Assembly: GCA_023480605.1 (NCBI GenBank)
Contig: JAMCWS010000160.1
Location: forward strand, 1 to 35,602
Reading direction: 5' to 3'
Origin: a bacterium
GTDB taxonomy: Bacteria; Sumerlaeota; Sumerlaeia; MVZB01
Length of the DNA: 35,602 nucleotides
The notes beneath the pieces were generated by a model. That model saw only the letters and a program-made list of their open reading frames with translations. It made no database searches and was not told where the DNA came from. The number at the start of each line of letters is the position of its first letter. Positions within the stretch are counted from its first letter, which is position 1. Positions 15,729 through 25,500 of the stretch are shown here, one piece after another. The position numbers and the translations under genes were made by a program.

Positions 15729-17404
15729 AAAAGACGCTTGTTCTACTCATGCTCTCCGTCATCGGGATGGCGGCGTGTGCACGCGGGGAATCCAGGGAAC
15801 CGCTCGGTTACCGCCGCATTTCGGTGGCCGAGTACCGAGACAAGATGAAGGGCGGCTGGATCGGCCAGATCGCCGGCGTCTGCTGGGGCGCACCCACCGA
15901 GTTCAAGTACCGCGACACGATCATGCCCGAGAACGCCCTGCCGGCGTGGCAACCCCGCATGATCAACAACGCCTTCGGCCAGGACGACCTTTACGTCGAG
16001 ATGACCTTCCTGCGCACGATGGAGCAATACGGCCTCGATTGCCCGATCCGCCAGGCCGGGATCGACTTCGCCAACAGCGGCTACCCCCTCTGGTGCGCCA
16101 ACGACGCCGGCCGCCGGAACCTTCGCCGGGGCATCGCCCCGCCCGACTCCAGCCACCCGAAGTTTACCCCGCGCGCCAACGACATCGACTACCAGATCGA
16201 GGCCGACTACTCCGGCCTCATCGCCCCCGGGATGCCCAACGTCGCCGTGGCCCTCGGCGAGAAGTTCGGCCGCCTCATGAACTACGGCGACGGCATGTAC
16301 GCCGGCCAGTTCATGGGCGCGATGTATACTGAGGCCTTCTTCGAGACGGACATCGTCAAGGTCGTCGAGGCCGGCCTGCGGGCCATTCCCGCCGAGAGCC
16401 AGTATGCCGAAATGGTCCGCGACATGCTGACGTGGTCGCGGGAGATCCCGACCTGGGAGGCCTGCTGGCAGCGCTGCCAGGAGAAATACCGAAAGAATCC
16501 CCAATATCAGAAGGCCTCGAACGGCGGGATCGACTGTAAAATCAACGGCGCCTATGTTCTCATGGGCCTCCTCTACGGCAAGGGCGACCTCGACCGGACG
16601 ATCGCCATCGCTTGCCGCTGCGGGCAGGACTCCGACTGCAACCCCTCGAGCGCCGCCGGCGTGCTGTTCACCACGCTCGGCTTCTCGAAGCTCCCCGACC
16701 GCTTCTCGAAAGAACTCGACGAGAAACGCGTCTTCAGCCACACCGCCTATAACGTCCCCGCCCTGCTCGACGTCTGCGAGAAGCTGGCCCGCCAGGCGAT
16801 CGCCAGGGAGGGCGGCCGCATCGAGAAGGATGCCGCCGGCGAGGAGGTTTTCATCATCCCGGTGAGATCCGTGAGGCCGAGCCCGCTGACGCTTAGTTGG
16901 GCCCCCGGTCCGATCGCGGAGAGCCGGTTCACCGAAGCCGAAATGGCCCGGATTACCGCCTCTGTCTCCCCCGAGGGCATCAGGAAGGCCGTCGAGAAGT
17001 TCGCCCCCGGCTGGACGATCTCCCACTGCGGCGCCGACATGGATCCCGGTCTACACGCCCAGGCGCTCGGCCGCCGGAACGTCCTCCTCACCCACCCCCT
17101 CGACCAAGAGACGCCCTGCGTCCTCAGCCGCAAGGTGGACGTCCCTCCCGGCAAGAAGACGGCGCTCCGGCTGACCGTCGGCCACCACCCCAAAGGCGAT
17201 TGGAACCTTGTCGTCCGCGCCGACATGCGGGAACTCCTGCGCCGGACGGTTGGGCAGTCCACCGCGCCCGATGGCTGGATGGACGTCGCCGTCGACCTCA
17301 CGGAATACGCCGGCAAGACCGTGCTGATCGAACTTTACAACCAGCCGACCGGCTGGTCATGGGAGGGGGGCTACTGGGCAAAGATCGCAATCGAGGCGGA
17401 GTGA
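15725..17404 (+). CDS. Exported ADP-ribosylglycohydrolase-family protein with C-terminal beta-sandwich
   Basis: 559 residues from the ATG at 15725, which follows GGAGGACCG. An N-terminal signal sequence, MKKTLVLLMLSVIGMAACAR, may be a lipoprotein signal (Cys18, weak lipobox MAAC). The ADP-ribosylglycohydrolase (DraG/ARH) domain spans about 35-345: GGWIGQIAGVCWGAPTEF near the N-terminus, FGQDDLYVEMTFL replacing the usual TDDT metal motif, and CGQDSDCNPSSAAGVLFTTL matching the GGDTDT motif. The Asp residues for the two-metal site are largely kept, though DDLY is unusual. Residues about 395-559 form a predicted beta-sandwich that may bind carbohydrate. Because the product is exported, a cytoplasmic ADP-ribosyl-protein is an unlikely substrate; a ribosyl or other N-glycoside is an inference. 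Codon use is strongly GC-biased, unlike the preceding cassette-like genes. Confidence 0.87.
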   Translation: MKKTLVLLMLSVIGMAACARGESREPLGYRRISVAEYRDKMKGGWIGQIAGVCWGAPTEFKYRDTIMPENALPAWQPRMINNAFGQDDLYVEMTFLRTMEQYGLDCPIRQAGIDFANSGYPLWCANDAGRRNLRRGIAPPDSSHPKFTPRANDIDYQIEADYSGLIAPGMPNVAVALGEKFGRLMNYGDGMYAGQFMGAMYTEAFFETDIVKVVEAGLRAIPAESQYAEMVRDMLTWSREIPTWEACWQRCQEKYRKNPQYQKASNGGIDCKINGAYVLMGLLYGKGDLDRTIAIACRCGQDSDCNPSSAAGVLFTTLGFSKLPDRFSKELDEKRVFSHTAYNVPALLDVCEKLARQAIAREGGRIEKDAAGEEVFIIPVRSVRPSPLTLSWAPGPIAESRFTEAEMARITASVSPEGIRKAVEKFAPGWTISHCGADMDPGLHAQALGRRNVLLTHPLDQETPCVLSRKVDVPPGKKTALRLTVGHHPKGDWNLVVRADMRELLRRTVGQSTAPDGWMDVAVDLTEYAGKTVLIELYNQPTGWSWEGGYWAKIAIEAE

Positions 17405-17430
17405 CAAACGGCCTGCCGGCCTTCGTTTGG

Positions 17431-17563
17431 TCACCATAAACATTGCGAACCACGGCGTGCGGCTGGCGCGTCCACACTTGGCGGCTGAACCGCGGCGTTC
17501 GCTCCGGCGCAAGACCGTGGCCAGGGCGAGGAATCCCGCGAAACCGGTCAGGGGCTTGCTCAT
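17431..17563 (-). pseudogene. Possible signal-peptide remnant in the 17405-17699 spacer
   Basis: On the minus strand from 17563 a frame reads MSKPLTGFAGFLALATV, a plausible signal peptide. A one-base shift then gives SCAGANAAVQPPSVDAPAAR before a stop at 17431-17433. No ribosome-binding site is visible. It may be the 5' relic of a secreted protein gene that once followed the enolase-superfamily gene. The rest of the spacer shows nothing recognisable. Confidence 0.25.
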
Positions 17564-17699
17564 TTCGCTTTTATGTCCGCCCGGGTAACCGTCCGATGCG
17601 CATCGAGTCTTATCGCGACTTGTAATGCGATCCCGCGAACATACGCCAGGGCCGGCCGCCTGATTTCCATTCACATACCCCGACGTCGATCTTCCGGAA

Positions 17700-18980
17700 T
17701 CAGAAATCACGCACCGACCCGTCGAGGGCGTTCACTTTTTGCAGGGGCGGCCGTTTATAGGGCCTGGTTTTAGCCAGCGCTTCATCGAACTCGACGCCCA
17801 GCCCCGGCCCCTCGAGCGGCAGGGCGTAACCGTTCACAACCGTCGGATAGGGCGAGACCACATCGGTTTTGGCGTCGCCGTTGACCCAGGGCGCTTCGAT
17901 CATGATCAGGTTGGGGATGGCCAGCGCCGCGTGCAGCGTCGCCGCCGTGCCCAGCGGGCCGGCGTTGTTGTGGGGAATCAGGTTGAGTTCATACACTTCG
18001 GCGAAAGCGGCGATCTTTTTCATCTCGCTGATGCCGCCGCAGTGGCAGACGTCCGGTCGCACGTAGTCGACGTAGCGGTTGGCGATCGTCTCGCGGAATT
18101 CCCACTTGCTGTGGTAGCGTTCGCCGGTGGCCAGGGGAAGGTATGATTTGGCCCGCACCTGCGCCATGGCCTGCGGATTTTCGTGGCGGATCGGATCCTC
18201 GATCAGGAACGGACGATAGGATTCGGCCCGCCGAGTCAGTTCCACGGCCCACTCCGGATCGTAACGCCCATGGCACTCCAGGATCAGATCGACCTTTTCT
18301 CCCACTGCTTCGCGGATCGCGGCCAGGTATTCGATTTGCTGCTCGACCGCCAGCCGGTGGTCGTGCAGTTCCTGGGCGTCATAACTGTGGAAGGCGCGGA
18401 AGCGGATGGCCGTAATCCCTTTGGCCGCCCGCTCTTTGGCCTGCCGCGCGGCCTCGGCGGCCGTGTTGCCGCTCACGGCGCCGTAAAGGCGCACGCGCGT
18501 GCGGGCCAAACCCCCGAGCAACTGGTAGACGGGGACGCCGTAAGCCTTCCCCTTGATGTCCCAGAGGGCCTGGTCGATGCCGGCGATCGCCGTGCCGGTG
18601 GCCGGTCCGCCGCGCATGAAGCGCCGCCGCAGGCACGATTGCCAGAGATATTCGATTCGCTCGGGGTCCTCGCCAAGGAGGAGCGGAAACAGATCCTTGA
18701 GCGTTCCCTCGGCACTGTAAGGGAGAAAGTGGTTCGTCGCGTCGCCGTAACCGACGATCCCGGCGTCGGTCTCGATCCGCACGAAAACGTCCGACCCGCT
18801 CATGATCGACTCAGCGGCCGTGATCTTCATGCGCGATCGCCGGCGTTCGCTGGCGGACGCCGCCCGGGTGCCGGCCGAGGATGCCGCCGGAGCGGAATCG
18901 GCCGCCATCGACAAGATCCCGGCGGCGGCGAATTGTTTAATGAGACTGCGCCGATTCATTTCCGGTTCGTGGGCTGCCAT
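17700..18980 (-). CDS. Tat-exported mandelate racemase/galactonate dehydratase-like enolase-superfamily enzyme
   Basis: 426 residues. The N-terminus has a twin-arginine signal (NRRSLIKQFAAAGILSMAA, about 9-27). The enolase-superfamily domains follow from about 51: an N-terminal capping domain (MKITAAESIMSGSDVFVRIE), then the barrel. Likely metal ligands are Glu235 (in ECHGR), Glu261 (IEDP) and Glu287 (GER); His237 and His337 (PHNNAGPLG) are candidate acid/base residues. The ECHGR and PHNNAGPLG placement is that of D-galactonate/gluconate-type dehydratases. The expected reaction is dehydration of a sugar acid to a 2-keto-3-deoxy acid, here apparently outside the cytoplasm. GGGAG lies 6 bases before the ATG at 18980. 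It is 47 bases downstream of a Tat-exported FAD oxidoreductase gene on the same strand, probably one operon. The substrate is not certain. Confidence 0.88.
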   Translation of the reverse strand: MAAHEPEMNRRSLIKQFAAAGILSMAADSAPAASSAGTRAASASERRRSRMKITAAESIMSGSDVFVRIETDAGIVGYGDATNHFLPYSAEGTLKDLFPLLLGEDPERIEYLWQSCLRRRFMRGGPATGTAIAGIDQALWDIKGKAYGVPVYQLLGGLARTRVRLYGAVSGNTAAEAARQAKERAAKGITAIRFRAFHSYDAQELHDHRLAVEQQIEYLAAIREAVGEKVDLILECHGRYDPEWAVELTRRAESYRPFLIEDPIRHENPQAMAQVRAKSYLPLATGERYHSKWEFRETIANRYVDYVRPDVCHCGGISEMKKIAAFAEVYELNLIPHNNAGPLGTAATLHAALAIPNLIMIEAPWVNGDAKTDVVSPYPTVVNGYALPLEGPGLGVEFDEALAKTRPYKRPPLQKVNALDGSVRDF

Positions 18981-19027
18981 GGCAAACTCCCGACTCTTGT
19001 TTCGCCCTCATTGTTGGATCGATCAAG

Positions 19028-20396
19028 TCAAACCTTCATTCGCAACTCGGCGTTTTGCGCGAGAAGCGCTTTCTGCAGCGTTTTTACATCGAGCTTGCGC
19101 GGGGCCACCTTGCCCAGCGTCGCCAGGGCCGCCGCCGTGCCCGAGGCGTGGCCGATCGCCATCGCCGGCGCCATCGAACGGGCCGACTGGAACGGCGCCT
19201 GCTCGCATGAAATGCAACGCCCGGTCAGGATCAGGCCCTCCACCTTGAGCGGCACGAGCGCGCGGTAGGGGATATCGAATCCCTCGTGTTCGAAGAAGAA
19301 TCGCTTCCCATGATAACCCGGCATGGGGTTGGAACTGATTGCGATCACGTCGGGGAAGCGCGTTCCCTTGATCGCGTCCTGTTCGGTGACGACGTATTCG
19401 CCTTGAATGCGCCGCGTCTCGCGCACGCCGACACCCGTGGCCGTCTGAATCAGGCGAACGGATTCACGGCCGGGTTCGCGGCGCAGCGCTTGGATGTCTT
19501 CCCAGAGTTTACGCCGGCTCTCGACCTCCAACCGGGTGAGGTTTGCGACGTCGAGGCAATCGCCGCCGCCCGCCGGCCCCCATTTTACCACGCGGTCGCC
19601 GATCCGGATACCGCCGAAGTTGCCGAGTTCGGCCGGTACGCCGCCCAGGCGATACATCAGGCTGGCGCCCATGCGGTCGCGGGCTTCGCCGGGCGCGGCC
19701 GGGCTCCATGAACGGCGCGCCGGCCCAGGCGGCCAGGTCGCCATCACCGGTGGCATCGACGACGATATCGGCGGCGATGGCCTGGCGGCCCGACTTGGAT
19801 TCGCAGATGACACCATTGACGCGGCCGACGCTCAGCATCGGCGCCACGACCCAACTGTGCAGACGCAGCCGGACGCCTTCCTTAATCAGCAGGTTGAGCG
19901 CGGCGACCTTGGCGGCCTCGGGATCGAATCCGATGCAGTAAGGAAGATCGCCACTGCCCACGTCGTGGTCGGCCTTGGGATAATTGTCCATGTCGGCGAT
20001 GCCGCCCAGGCGGACCAGTTCGGCGATGTATTCGGCCGGGATTCCTTTGACGGTCTGAAGGGCTTCGGGCGGTTTCTGATTGCGGAAGCCGTTGTAACAG
20101 GTCATCAGGCCCGCCGTGCCATTGCCGCCGAGGAACGGGTAGCGCTCGACGAGGAGCGTGTCGGCGCCGGTGCGCGCCGCCGCCAGCGCCGCGATGACGC
20201 CGCTGGGTCCGCCGCCGGCCACAATAACCTGGTGGCGCTCGACGATCGGCGTCGAGAGTTTTTCGGCGTAAGTATTTTCACCCGCGGCGGCCGCCGACGG
20301 GTCGCCCCCCCGTCCCGCAACCATCGCGATGCCCACAGCCCCTCCCAGGAACTTCCGGCGGCCGATGCCGCTTCCCGATTTTGCGCCCTTGGTCAT
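19028..20396 (-). pseudogene. Tat-exported FAD-dependent oxidoreductase (FAD_oxidored type) split by a frameshift
   Basis: The N-terminal part (from 20396, strong GGAGG) has a twin-arginine signal, GIGRRKFLGGAVGIAMVAG. Then come the dinucleotide-binding VIVAGGGPSGVIAALAAART, LLVERYPFLGGNGTAGLM, and at about residue 225 VDATGDGDLAAWAGAPFMEP. Near 19685-19705 the frame breaks in a GC-rich run. In the next frame the same protein continues as APGEARDRMGASLMYRLGGV, then EGLILTGRCISCEQAPFQSA and ends AELRMKV at 19028. Removing one base (or adding two) would give one protein of about 455 residues, normal for this family. These flavoproteins often accompany sugar catabolic genes; their substrates are mostly unknown. 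The coding pattern is otherwise intact, so an assembly error is as likely as true decay. It heads an operon with the dehydratase downstream. The spacer upstream (20397-20593) has a possible TTGTCA-type promoter but nothing definite. Confidence 0.83.
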
Positions 20397-20593
20397 GATC
20401 CGCCTCCAGCGAATGATTGCATCCGAATCTGAAATTCCCGATAACGTGACGGGTGATTTAAGATGTCGTTACTATTCACAACCTACTTGACAACAAACAT
20501 CATGAAATGGCCAGAAAAACATGAATCGGCTCCATCAGGATTAATCCCGTTTCTGTTCAGGAATTCGAAGGCTTTACGGGCACTTCAAGCGAA

Positions 20594-21811
20594 TCAGATC
20601 GGCTCGCCGATGCCGCTGGGCCGGCAGAGTATCTCACGGTGCAACCGCTCATATAGATCGAGGTCGTTTTCGCTGATCATGATCTCGAGCGGCTGGCCAC
20701 GGGGAACGGTATGGAGCAGGTGACGGAGGTAATCTTCCGTCCGGGGCCAGGTAAACCTTTCATGCAGGTTGACGCTGGGGCCGATCGCCAGCGCCCTGCG
20801 CCCGCCCATGAGCCGGCAAAGCGCGGCCAGGTCGTTTTCGCGGATTTGGCCGTGCATGGCGCGAAAGTTGGAGTCGCTCAGTATGCTGGGCACCGTCCGC
20901 TCCCAATTGCCGCACGAGTGAGCGCCGTAAGAGCCCAAAGCCTCGCCGAATCGCCGAAGCCAGGGCGCCTCGAACGCCTCGTAGACCGGCAGCGAAACGA
21001 CCGAGCGAACCTCGGAACAAAGCGCCGGCCCGCCCCGCATGCAACCGAAGGTGTCGGCGTGCAACTGCCCCCCGGCGGCCTGACGCAAGGCCCGCATCAT
21101 CGCCACATTAACGTGGTACACTTTATCCAGCAGGCCGCGGATGGTCTCCGGCTCGCTGTAAACCCACTGGAACGTCACCGTGGAGCCCAGCAGATAGTTG
21201 ACGGTATCCAGGAAACTGGTCATGACCGGATTGCGGAATGGCAGCATGCCGCGCGTGGCCGCCCGCGCGTAACGGACCCACTCCACGGCCTGCCAGTAAA
21301 CGCTGGCGTCCAACGGCCGCGCCTCCACGCGCGCAACCGAGGTCGGATCGGGAGACAGCGGATGAACAAGGCAATTGCCGTCGGGCTGCTGCTCGACGCG
21401 TGCGCCGTACAGATCGGCGATCCCTTGGGATTGCATGTGCACGAATCGGGGCACGCCCAAGGCGGGAAACCCGTCGTTGGGCAACTCGAGCATGGCGACG
21501 ATGGCATGGAGCTGCTCCACCAGCGCCTCGCGCCATTTTTCGGTATACCGGGCCGGTTTGGGCGCGGTCTCATCCAAATCGAAAGTCACCCGTTCCCTGA
21601 CCCGCTTCAAGCGCTCTTCACTCGGCACCACCCTTACCGCGATCCGCCCCGGCGCGCAGCCAGCCCAAAGCGAATCCCACAGTCCGCTCATTCGCCAATG
21701 ACGCCGGACGATCTGCTCCAGGGCAGTCATGCCAACCAGGGCGTTCCAGTTGGCGTCCGCCACAATGCGATCCGAAACGGCCTTTTCCATTTTGCTAACC
21801 AAATCGTTCAT
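20594..21811 (-). CDS. Uroporphyrinogen-III decarboxylase-like protein (URO-D/methyltransferase superfamily)
   Basis: A 405-residue product from the ATG at 21811 (MNDLVSKMEKAVSDRIVADA). An ATG at 21835 or a TTG at 21859 in the same frame are alternatives, and no start has a strong ribosome-binding site. The C-terminal half has the URO-D-like barrel pattern: SYGAHSCGNWERTVPSILSD, HGQIRENDLAALCRLMGG and ALAIGPSVNLHE, matching the H-x-C-G-x and later barrel strands of the URO-D/MtaA/CmuA superfamily. The N-terminal half is divergent. Many such proteins in environmental bacteria lie in sugar or secreted-enzyme loci and are not haem enzymes. The His-Ser-Cys motif could bind zinc, as in corrinoid methyltransferases. 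The promoter is probably the symmetric dyad at 22143-22191. The function is open. Confidence 0.68.
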   Translation of the reverse strand: MNDLVSKMEKAVSDRIVADANWNALVGMTALEQIVRRHWRMSGLWDSLWAGCAPGRIAVRVVPSEERLKRVRERVTFDLDETAPKPARYTEKWREALVEQLHAIVAMLELPNDGFPALGVPRFVHMQSQGIADLYGARVEQQPDGNCLVHPLSPDPTSVARVEARPLDASVYWQAVEWVRYARAATRGMLPFRNPVMTSFLDTVNYLLGSTVTFQWVYSEPETIRGLLDKVYHVNVAMMRALRQAAGGQLHADTFGCMRGGPALCSEVRSVVSLPVYEAFEAPWLRRFGEALGSYGAHSCGNWERTVPSILSDSNFRAMHGQIRENDLAALCRLMGGRRALAIGPSVNLHERFTWPRTEDYLRHLLHTVPRGQPLEIMISENDLDLYERLHREILCRPSGIGEPI

Positions 21812-22142
21812 AATGCCTGATTCTGCGTGGATCATCCCGCCGAAAGAGTCTATGTGCAAGTCATTTGCGCCCGGGATGCGCGCGCTGGGCCACCCCTCGC
21901 CGGGAATTCGATGCGCCCCGGTCCGACGCTTCCTGCAATTTCTCCCGGTGTTCTCGTGACGTCAAGGTTCGGATCGGTTCTTCGCTCATCAGCATGGAAC
22001 AGGCCAGGGCAAATGTGGACGGGGTGGGCGCCATGAACCGCGAGGAGGCCGGCTATTGGCTCGGCATGGCCATGCACCGCAGGTTCCCCCACCGCGTGCC
22101 GGCGCCCTGCGGATGCTGCTGACGACGCCGTACACTCATAAA

Positions 22143-22191
22143 ATGATTCATTTGATACTTCACCGGCTTTAAGTATCATATGAATTGTCAT
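22143..22191. promoter_or_regulatory. Symmetric AT-rich dyad resembling a bidirectional promoter/operator
   Basis: An inverted repeat with arms 22143-22160 and 22171-22191 and a 10-base centre (core TGATACTT / AAGTATCA, perfect; outer TTCAT / ATGAA also matched). It is AT-rich in a GC-rich region. On the plus strand TTGATA (22152-22157) and TATCAT (22174-22179) are 16 bases apart, each 5/6 to the sigma70 consensus. On the minus strand ATGATA and TATCAA occupy the same positions. It lies between the divergent URO-D-like gene and the glycoside hydrolase gene, so it may drive both and may also bind a dimeric regulator. Confidence 0.6.
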
Positions 22192-22227
22192 ATCGACGTT
22201 AATTACCACAAGTCTGGCGGGCGTGAC

Positions 22228-22248
22228 GGCCGCTGGTGGCCAGCGGCC
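22228..22248. other. Perfect 9-bp stem-loop in the hydrolase leader
   Basis: GGCCGCTGG (22228-22236) and CCAGCGGCC (22240-22248) flank a 3-base loop. It lies about 280 bases before the glycoside hydrolase start, inside its predicted leader, and has no following T-run. The remainder of 22249-22523 contains no gene I can support; a short frame there, ending ...IQTPGIHGDPVAT, may be a remnant. Confidence 0.45.
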
Positions 22249-22523
22249 TTCCCCCCGACGCCGCCCGCGCCTGGTTCATCCAGACCCCGGGGATTCACGG
22301 GGATCCGGTAGCGACGTAGAAGCGGATCGCTCAAGTTGGGACAGCCGGACGCGCAAGGTCAAAACCAGACTGGCTGACAAATGACAGAATCACTGATTCC
22401 TCGTTTCCTGGCCGATCTGGAGCGGATGGTTGTATGGTGGCTTCGAAAAGGTATGAGCACAATTGCGCATGCCGATAGTCCCGATGGTTCATTTTTCGCC
22501 CGGAAGGGAACCAAGGTAGAATC

Positions 22524-25500
22524 ATGACGATTTCACGGTGGGTCATGGTGGTTATTCTCGCCGGCAATGCGGTGGCGCAGGAGCCTGGCGGATATTTGCC
22601 TTCGACCAAACTCAACACGGACGCCTACCTCCGGACGGAAAAAGGTTCGGACGATCAACGAATTTGGGTGCTCGGCACCGCCCGCGTCGAGAAGCGCTTG
22701 CGCTTGAAGCAAGGCCGGTTTGCGTTGGTGTCTTTCCGGAACAAGCGCGCTGCCAGCGAATATGTACAAAATGGCGGCAGCCCGGAATTCCGCCTGCCAT
22801 GCGGCCCGGCGATTTTGACGGGACTCGAGGGTAATTGGACCTTCATCGAGCAGAATGTCCGCAAGGGCGGGCAGGGCGAACTCGAACTCACGCTGACGAT
22901 CGAACGCGCCGGCATTCGCGTGACACGCCATTACATCGTTTACCCGGGCACGGCGATCATCCGCGAGTGGACGACCTTGGAAAACCGCGGCGCCAAACCC
23001 GTCCCGATCGCCAACCCATTCTTTTTCACCACCACGGTGTTGGGCGATACGGCGCGAGCGGGTCTCGACCTGTCGCATTTCAGCGGCGCATTTCATAATC
23101 CCGACAGCCAGCGGCTGGCAACGCAACGCGTCGGCGCCGATTATGCCCATGAATTTTCGTCGCCCTATGCCGCAATGAATCATATGCCCCTCATGATCCT
23201 CTCACCCGCCGGAGCCGGCCATGGCCTGTTCTTCGGCTGGGACTACCTTGGGCCCTGGTCGGCGCCGATGGGTTTGTTTGGAGACAGCGACTTCCACTGC
23301 GGCCCGCGCCTCGATCAGTATAACCGCAACCTGGCCCCGGGTGAGTCGATCGAATTGCCCCAGGCTTTCACGGGCGTTTTCAATGGCGACCTGGACGACC
23401 TGGGCAACGAGATGCTCGATTGGCAATATGCCTTTGCCTGGGATTTCAAAAATCCCGCCTATTTCGCCCAGCCACGGCTGGCGGTGGATTTCCCCTCGCC
23501 ATGGGTCGCCGAAGGCGGCACCGCCGAGAACTGGAGTTGCCGGCTGGCGCTCGATCTCTACTTCACCGACCTCGCGCGGTACCTGGGCGCGGGATCGCTG
23601 TGGGACGATGCCGGCTGGTATGACGAGTGGGGCAGTTGGAACGGCCCTGAATTCGGCCAGGTGACGGACTACCTCAAGAAGCAGGCCATGACGTTGATCG
23701 TCTGGATGCCCACCTTCATCAGCCGCCCCGGTTCCCAGGTGGTGCGGGATCTGGGCGCCGAAGTCGCCCTGCCCAATGGCGCCTGGGGATACGAAGCCGG
23801 CATCGACCAGTCGCGGCCCGAGGCGACCGCCTGGCAACGCAAACTGCTCGATCAGAGAGTGCGCCAGTGGGGCGATTTCCAATGGCGGCTCGATGGCGCC
23901 CCGGGATGGGGACTCGATCCACTCGCCGCCGATCAGCAATTCCGCTCGCTGGTGCGCGGCTTCATGGCCGATCACCCCGGTTGCGCCATCGATGCCGGCA
24001 GCCGCGGGGGCGCCAGCCTGATGGGGGTCGATCTGGGGCGCTATTCCTGTTCCATCGAACTCACCGACGGCACCGGCGTGCGCGACTACGGCGGGTATTA
24101 CGGATCGTTGATGCTGCCGCCGGACCTGTGGCACTGGATCATCCTGGCCGCCCGCGGCAAGGAATCCCGCAAGCATTATGATATCCGCCTCGACCGCATG
24201 CACCTGCGCATGAACCCCGTCTGGTTCGGCGATCCGGGGACGAGCCTCCCCTACTGCAAACATAATACGAGCCAGGACTACCCCGTCGAAGCGATCACCG
24301 GACTGCGCGCCCAGAGCCTGGGCGACCTTGAAAAGATTCGCAAGGATTGGGACCTGTACGCCTACCTGCGCCACGAAGGCGTGGCCGGACGATGGAGCCA
24401 TGTATTCCGGCCAAAGGTCTCAGGCGATGATCCCATTCATTACTTCCAGCGCATGAACCGCGACGGGACAAAAGGCGTTATATTAACAACGCGTTCGTGG
24501 GAACACCCCGAATCGGGGCCGCCGGGCGCGGTGCGCATCCATCCCAAAGGCCTTGATCCGAAAGCCAAATACGATGTGCGTTTCGACTTCGACGAGACGG
24601 TTTATCGGTCCCGCGGTGCGGATCTCATGATCTCCGGCATTTCGATCTCAATCCTCCAACCGGGCGAAATAATCTACCTCAACCTGCCCCGCCATCCCGG
24701 CTCCGGCGCCGACACGACTCCCCCCGACGCCCCGCGCGAGGTGCGCCGGCGTGTGGCGGACTATGTCTATACCCAGGGCGTCGAAGTAACGTGGGATCCC
24801 GCGGCCGACGACAACTGGATTTCGGGATACCGCGTATACAGGATCGGTCCCGATGGCGGCGAGACAAATCTGGGCCGGGTTTCACGCGGCACGTTTTATT
24901 TCGATCGGTCGGCGCTCGCCACGGCGCTCGCCCAATGCCGCTACGACGTGGAAACCATCGACGGCGACGGCAACGCCTCCAAACGGACACGGGCGCGTAT
25001 GGAACCGGGCGAACCCGAACGCCACTACGGGTTCAGCGGGTTTGGCGGCACTCAGGGCTATCGCGGCTGGTCTTACGAATGGATCATGGACAACGGGCAA
25101 TTCAAGCCTTTGACTTGGGTGCCCACCGGGGGGTACGAAGGGCGCTGGGAAAGACGCTGGAACACACCCGGCATGCTGACCATTCCTGGAACGGGCTTCA
25201 TTGGCAGGACGATTATGACTCCCGAGGCCAGCTTCGATGTGGCGCGGGTTTTTGAGGCGCCGCGCGATGGCGTCTCTATTTTGAAGGGCGTCATCCGCCG
25301 GGACCTGCCCCCCGGCCAGGCGCCGGCAACGGATTGTCACGTGCGCCTCTGCCTGAATAAAAACCAGGTGTGGCCTGCCACGGGTCATGCCCAAATCCCC
25401 GCGGACGGCACGCCCGTCGAATACCAAATCGAAGCGGCCGTGCACAAGGGCGACCGAATCGCCCACATCCTGGAGCGTAATGCCCAATACAAGTCCGTCG

